From: Sugiyamaella lignohabitans
Taxonomy: Eukaryota > Ascomycota > Dipodascomycetes > Dipodascales > Trichomonascaceae
DNA length: 64,000 nt
NCBI RefSeq assembly: GCF_001640025.1
Contig: NC_031673.1
Span: forward strand, 1,178,001 to 1,242,000
Reading direction: 5' to 3'
Shown here piece after piece: positions 60,085-64,000 of this stretch. Position 1 is the stretch's first letter, and the number at the start of each line of letters is the position of its first letter. Both the position numbers and the translations under genes were made by a program. Under the pieces are notes generated by a model. The model worked only from the letters and a program-made list of their open reading frames with translations. It was not told the DNA's origin and did no database searches.

Positions 60085-60793
60085 ATGTCGGGACATACAT
60101 ATTTTCCAGAAGGTAGGTTACAATTTCTATTTAATAGGTGACAGGAGGATAAAATTCCACCAAGACCTTATTTGCTAACAGTTCATAGTTTTATGGGCAC
60201 AAAGGTCCAATGCCGATGAAATTGAGAAGAACGTTCTTTATGTTACATTTAACGTTCAAGATTTAGACAGTCCCAAGGTCTCACTCACGTCCACGGAGCT
60301 TAAGTTCGAAGGTGTCAGTTCTGATGATGAGACCAAAAAGTATGCTATCAACATTGAGTTTTACGACGAGATTGATGTTGAGCACTCGAAGAGACACACA
60401 ACTGGAATGGGTCTGTTTTTCGTGCTTCGAAAGAAGAAGGCTAGTGCTGAATACTGGCCAAGATTGACTAAGGAGAAGAAGAAGCACCCTTTTATCAAAA
60501 CTGACTTTGACAAGTGGGTCGATGAAGATGAGCAAGATACTGTTGACGATTCCGAAAACCTGGCTGGTGGTATGGGAATGGGAGGTGGTGAAGGTGGATT
60601 CGACTTCTCTCAATTGGCAGGAGGTGCTGGTGGTCCTGGTGGCTTTGATTTCTCTCAACTTGCTGGCCTTGGCGGTGGTGCTGGTGGAGCTGATCTCAGT
60701 GGACTAGGTGAAGATGAGTTAGCTTCTCTTCAAGCCGAATCTGGCGAGGCAGATGCTACAGAGGAAGTGGAGGAGGTTACTGAGTCAAAATAA
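60085..60793 (+). CDS. SBA1: p23/Sba1, Hsp90 co-chaperone (spliced)
   Basis: A 210-residue p23 co-chaperone that stabilises the closed ATP-bound Hsp90 dimer. Exon 1 is only 28 nt (60085-60112, ATG TCG GGA CAT ACA TAT TTT CCA GAA G). Exon 2 (60189-60793) continues VLWAQRSNADEIEKNVLYVTFNVQD, then IEFYDEIDVEHSKRHTTGMGLFFVLRKKKASAEYWPRLTKEK, the core p23 beta-sandwich with the conserved WPRLT motif. A glycine-rich tail has two FDFSQLAG copies and ends in an acidic stretch. The intron is 60113-60188 (76 nt; GTAGGT, CTAAC, CATAG). Yeast Sba1 (216 residues) has a similar Gly-rich tail. Confidence 0.93.
60113..60188 (+). other. SBA1 intron
   Basis: 76 nt with donor GTAGGT, CTAAC at 60175-60179 and acceptor CATAG. 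It lies ten codons into the gene and restores the conserved VLWAQRS start of the p23 domain. Confidence 0.85.
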
Positions 60794-61002
60794 AACCAGG
60801 TTGTAAATACGCTTAAATAACAATATTTTTGTAGAGCCGCGCTCTTCAAAACAATAATATACTTCCGATTACAATTAGATAATTGTTATATATCCTTTAA
60901 TCTATTAAAGCCGGATATCGTTTTCTAGATAGATCGATATTTATCCCGCCAACATGCTGTTCGTAAATTCGTTTATAGCAGCTACTCAGTCCGTCCTTAA
61001 CC

Positions 61003-62046
61003 TCATGCTTCTATTTCATTGGTGTTAATATTTTGCTGGTCGGATTTAACAGATCCATCAGGCTCATTATTCGGGTTATCCTCATCATCACTTTCAACCC
61101 TTCTCCTGAGCTCTGAAAGGTCCCAAGCATCATTACCATCGTCTTCATCATCGAACGCAACAAATTTGCCAGAATCCAACAGTTGTTTGCCACTGAGGAC
61201 TTTGTTTCCAGACTTTTGCTGCTTCTGTAACTCTTGCTCTTCTTGTGCTTTCTTCTTTGCAATTCTCTCTTCCTTCCATTTAGTAAAGGACTCCAGAGTA
61301 ATTGGAGTCAAGTTTTTAGGAAGTTTTTGTCGTTCTGTCTCAATGAAATCCTCCAATGTAATCTCTGGCTGATTTGCAGCGTTTTGTCTCTCTAATCGCA
61401 GCTCTTCCTTGGTCTTTAGTTTGAATCCTGGTGGAAGTGAGTGTTTATATTTACAAGTATCACCTCCGTTTGGACAAACCCAAAACCAACCATATTTGCC
61501 GTTCTCTACAGCATCAATGAAATATTTACAAATGATATCAGTTGTAGTTTTTGGGTTGCCGTGCTTGGAAAGTACAACGCTCCGGAGCTTTTCCTCGTCC
61601 CATTTATCCATAGTATCATTTTGCTTTTCTTCTTCACGATTGTCTGAGTACAAATCTTTTTTAGCAGCCTTTCTCTCGATGTCAAGGTTATGACTGAATT
61701 TACACTTTGCACCCTTCGTACATAGGCCCTGTTTGAAAAACGAACATAGTACTGACTTTGGATCAACTCCAAAAGGAACCTTTTGCGTAGCAACTGGCTT
61801 GAAGAGCTCTGCTGCTTCCAGTCTAGCCTTCTCTGCAGCCTTCTTTTCGGCAGCTCTCCTCTCTGCTTCGGCCTCTTTACGCTTCTGTGCAGCTGATGAG
61901 CTAGCGCTTTGTGATTCCACTTGCTTAACAAAAGCTTGAACTCTTGACGATTTATTTTTGTTTTTAAGTCCGAAAGTTTTATCACTGACGGCCTGCTGTT
62001 TCTTAGCAGCCTTCGTTTTTGCTGATTCCTGCTGCTTTTTTGCCAT
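61003..62046 (-). CDS. TMA46: Tma46, CCCH zinc-finger DFRP-type protein
   Basis: A 347-residue orthologue of Tma46/DFRP1, which binds and stabilises the translational GTPase Rbg1/DRG1 and associates with ribosomes. A Lys/Ala-rich N-terminus (MAKKQQESAKTKAAKKQQ) and a charged helix (about 55-85) precede two CCCH fingers: CSFFKQGLCTKGAKCKFSH (about 100-118) and CKYFIDAVENGKYGW then CPNGGDTCKYKH. The DFRP segment (EITLEDFIETERQKLP, TPITLESFTKWKEER) follows, with an acidic tail. The frame begins upstream at a TTG; ATG at 62046 gives the yeast length (345). It shares a 224-bp divergent promoter with SWD3. Confidence 0.9.
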   Translation of the reverse strand: MAKKQQESAKTKAAKKQQAVSDKTFGLKNKNKSSRVQAFVKQVESQSASSSAAQKRKEAEAERRAAEKKAAEKARLEAAELFKPVATQKVPFGVDPKSVLCSFFKQGLCTKGAKCKFSHNLDIERKAAKKDLYSDNREEEKQNDTMDKWDEEKLRSVVLSKHGNPKTTTDIICKYFIDAVENGKYGWFWVCPNGGDTCKYKHSLPPGFKLKTKEELRLERQNAANQPEITLEDFIETERQKLPKNLTPITLESFTKWKEERIAKKKAQEEQELQKQQKSGNKVLSGKQLLDSGKFVAFDDEDDGNDAWDLSELRRRVESDDEDNPNNEPDGSVKSDQQNINTNEIEA

Positions 62047-62190
62047 ATTACCTAACTCCAAATTTAAACCCTTCCTGAAATCCTCTTTCTTGATGTTGTA
62101 TTTCTCAATATACTTCTTGGTTCTCAACTAAGTAAAAAAATGAATCCCATTTTCTATTTTGATCGTGTGAGTTTTCATTTTCACTCGCGC

Positions 62191-62200
62191 ATCACGTGAT
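62191..62200. promoter_or_regulatory. perfect ATCACGTGAT palindrome between TMA46 and SWD3
   Basis: A 10-bp palindrome that reads RTCACRTG on both strands. It is 145 bp upstream of TMA46 and 71 bp upstream of SWD3. It fits Cbf1 or another CACGTG-binding bHLH factor serving both genes. Confidence 0.55.
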
Positions 62201-62270
62201 ACGACTCAGCCGTACTACTAGTCTCTAAGTCGTACGTGAAGGCATCATTAAGACTTCTAAGCGTAATCAA

Positions 62271-63281
62271 ATGGTTCCTTCTTCGGAGTTAAAGAAGGAG
62301 AATCTAATTATTTCGGATGGGAGCTACTATGCGAAACCAATTTTTGTTTCAGAACATGAGCTAAGGTCGAAAAGATATGATAGCAGTCACAGGGGTCCAG
62401 TAACAGCGGTTAAATTCAGTCCGGACGGTAGATATGTAGCTTCAAGTTCAGCAGACCGAACAATTAAGATTTGGAATGTTTTAGATGGCTCTCTTATGAA
62501 TACTTTAGAGGGACATATTCAAGGAGTCTCTGATATCTCATGGGAGCCGGGTTCAGAAATAGTGGCATCGGCGTCAGATGATAAGACTGTAAGGATATGG
62601 GACATATTTTCTGGCAAGGCGCTGCGCATCCTGAGAGGTCATACACACCACGTTATTTCTTTATCATTTAATTACAAGGGTAATTTATTAGCTACAGGTT
62701 CTGCAGATGAAAATGTTCGATTGTGGGATGTCAAAAATGGCAAATGCTTAAAAGTCTTAGCTGCACATACCCAGCCTGTGTCAGCCGTTGATTTTTCCAG
62801 GGATGGAACTATTTTGACTTCCTCAAGCCACGATGGACTCATACGTCTCTGGGATACTGCGTCTGGCCATTGTCTTTTTACTCTTGTTGGAGCTACAAAC
62901 ACTCCTGTAATGTACGTACGTTTTTGCCCTAATGGTAAATACTTACTGGCGTCGACTCTTGATGGCTGTATTCGTCTATGGGATTATATGAGGAATGTTT
63001 GCGTTAAAACATATAATGCTGATGGCAAGGAATGGAAATATTCCAGTCCCAGTGTATTCATCTCTAGCCCAGGAGGTTCTATGATTGCCCAAGCATATTG
63101 TGAAGGAAAATTGGGTGTATGGAATGTTCAAGACAAGCAGCTGGTTGGTGAGTTGGAACATTCTGGTTCGGTTTTAGGCACAGATATTGACAAGGAAGGT
63201 AAGCTTTTAGTTACATCCAGTAGCTCTGGAACAATTAAAATCTGGTCTATTCGCTATTCGAGTTTTGGGCAACTCCAGTAG
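62271..63281 (+). CDS. SWD3: Swd3/WDR5-like COMPASS subunit
   Basis: A 336-residue seven-bladed WD40 protein. Repeats are visible from about residue 42: [111 protein letters not shown], then two more ending in GTIKIWSI. The order, length and the [12 protein letters not shown] and [22 protein letters not shown] segments match Swd3/WDR5. It sits in the Set1 complex that methylates histone H3 Lys4. It ends 86 bp from the convergent phosphatase gene. Confidence 0.85.
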   Translation: MVPSSELKKENLIISDGSYYAKPIFVSEHELRSKRYDSSHRGPVTAVKFSPDGRYVASSSADRTIKIWNVLDGSLMNTLEGHIQGVSDISWEPGSEIVASASDDKTVRIWDIFSGKALRILRGHTHHVISLSFNYKGNLLATGSADENVRLWDVKNGKCLKVLAAHTQPVSAVDFSRDGTILTSSSHDGLIRLWDTASGHCLFTLVGATNTPVMYVRFCPNGKYLLASTLDGCIRLWDYMRNVCVKTYNADGKEWKYSSPSVFISSPGGSMIAQAYCEGKLGVWNVQDKQLVGELEHSGSVLGTDIDKEGKLLVTSSSSGTIKIWSIRYSSFGQLQ

Positions 63282-63367
63282 GGATTGATTTCAATTTATA
63301 ACTTTAAAATGTTCGCTTTATTGATGACAAACTATCTATACGATTCTTAATACAGCATCTCAAATGA

Positions 63368-64000
63368 TCAGATCCAGAAGAGAACAAATACTGCCAAGCT
63401 AGCCATGGCATAAGAGGAAATGGCATGCTTGGAAGCAATGCTTTCTTCGGTCGATGTGGGTACAGTAGATGGGGTGCTACTAGAAGTATTGCTAGTAGAA
63501 GTGTTTGAAAGTTGGGATACAGTACATTGTCTGTCCTTAAACAGAGTAGCGGTGTCCAACACAGATCCGTTGCTACTGGAGATAAACTCGTGTGTAATGT
63601 GAGTGCAGTTGTGGACAGTAAATTTAGACCATCCGTATGCTGTGTCCTGTGCAAACGCAGTATAATTCAGCAGTGGATATACGAGTTTGTCAGTTCCATC
63701 GTAGTGACCACCAAATCCATTTATAATATACCAAGGGGACGAAGGATTATCTAGACCATTAGAATCTGTCTCATTAAATGCCAAAGGGTCCAATCGTTGA
63801 TAGTTATGCACATGTCCATGTACGATAAGATCAACATTGTTGTCCACTAGAATCTTTTCAAACGAAGCTTGGCACTCCCAGCAGCCATCGCCATCAGGTT
63901 GATACCATGGACGATGTCCACCTACAATGACCCATGGCGTCTTAGAACGGTCGACATTTTGGAGATCGTTTGTCAGCCAATTAACTTGCTCATTCTTGGC
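63368..64000 (-). CDS. purple acid phosphatase-like metallophosphoesterase, GPI-type tail (5' part beyond window)
   Basis: The last 210 residues of a metallophosphoesterase, open to the right edge. WVIVGGHRPWYQ and VDLIVHGHVHNYQR are the metal-binding blocks of purple acid phosphatases (GGHRPxY and GHxHxYxR, with the His ligands). A short PAP C-terminal domain (IINGFGGHYDG, GWSKFTVHNCTHITHEFISSSNGSV) follows. The end is Ser/Thr-rich and finishes in a hydrophobic stretch (AMASLAVFVLFWI), typical of a GPI-anchor signal. Several N-x-S/T sites suggest a secreted, glycosylated enzyme on the cell surface or wall. The N-terminal half and signal peptide lie outside the window. Confidence 0.8.
   Translation of the reverse strand, partial: AKNEQVNWLTNDLQNVDRSKTPWVIVGGHRPWYQPDGDGCWECQASFEKILVDNNVDLIVHGHVHNYQRLDPLAFNETDSNGLDNPSSPWYIINGFGGHYDGTDKLVYPLLNYTAFAQDTAYGWSKFTVHNCTHITHEFISSSNGSVLDTATLFKDRQCTVSQLSNTSTSNTSSSTPSTVPTSTEESIASKHAISSYAMASLAVFVLFWI

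Noticed and set aside
1..64000. CRISPR arrays, bacterial operons, riboswitches, insertion sequences, retrotransposon genes
   Set aside because: None seen. The window is eukaryotic nuclear DNA. No reverse transcriptase, integrase or transposase motif appears in any frame that I read.
1..64000. tRNA genes
   Set aside because: I looked for B-box-like GGTTCGANTCC words outside coding DNA and found none with a matching A-box and cloverleaf. A tRNAscan-SE run would be decisive.

Overview
The window is nuclear DNA of a budding yeast (Saccharomycotina). It carries about 31 intact protein genes plus one cut by the right edge, on both strands, with short spacers and few introns. Many products are recognisable orthologues of Saccharomyces genes. 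The organism is not Saccharomyces itself, because it has a complex I subunit (NDUFA5 type), a mitochondrial-type acetyl-CoA thiolase and short introns in about a third of the genes. CTG encodes the invariant Leu after the thiolase active-site Cys (CASGL), so CTG is read as leucine and the CTG-Ser clade is excluded. Introns are 51-164 nt, mostly with GTAAGT donors and CTAAC branch points. A Dipodascomycetes/Trichomonascales type yeast (Sugiyamaella or Blastobotrys relatives) fits. That placement is inference.

Layout. 1-5138: a compact PIP-kinase-like gene (minus) between gene-poor flanks, with a decayed GC-rich element. 5139-15077: SCD5-like, an unknown Ser-rich protein, ERG10-type thiolase with a leader intron, a carboxymuconolactone-decarboxylase-like protein, EFR3. 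15078-23423: MRX10, a LIM-binding regulator (MFG1-like) with polyQ and QA repeats, a sterol desaturase-like oxygenase, and a second GC-rich element. 23849-38386: NOC4, TPC1, SLP1, SPF1, a Cdc25/Acr2-type rhodanese, EMC4, POP7, a small spliced unknown gene and DAL3. 39159-50822: a Zn2Cys6 regulator of XlnR/MAL type, MIL1, a LAA2/aftiphilin-like protein, POS5, RPD3 and a complex I subunit. 51137-64000: SEC4, FRS1, a NUDT19-like hydrolase, CRT10, an F-box protein, SBA1, TMA46, SWD3 and the 3' part of a GPI-type purple acid phosphatase.

The genes are mostly independent housekeeping functions: ER quality control (SPF1, EMC4, SLP1), plasma-membrane phosphoinositides (PIPK, EFR3), chromatin (RPD3, SWD3), mitochondria (MRX10, TPC1, POS5, thiolase, complex I), and ribosome/RNA/translation (NOC4, POP7, FRS1, TMA46). 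I see no mobile-element gene, CRISPR array, rRNA or convincing tRNA, and no clearly novel multi-gene system.

The most rewarding details are in gene structure and control. An intron splits the SPF1 start codon. RPD3 has a 21-nt exon. A four-codon upstream ORF overlaps the MFG1 start (TGATG). The DAL3 promoter has an inverted GATAAG pair. RTCACRTG boxes recur in four promoters. Several genes lack an in-frame ATG in the main ORF; in five cases (SPF1, EMC4, POS5, RPD3, complex I) I rebuilt the start by splicing. Where a longer ORF began at TTG or GTG, I used the first in-frame ATG.
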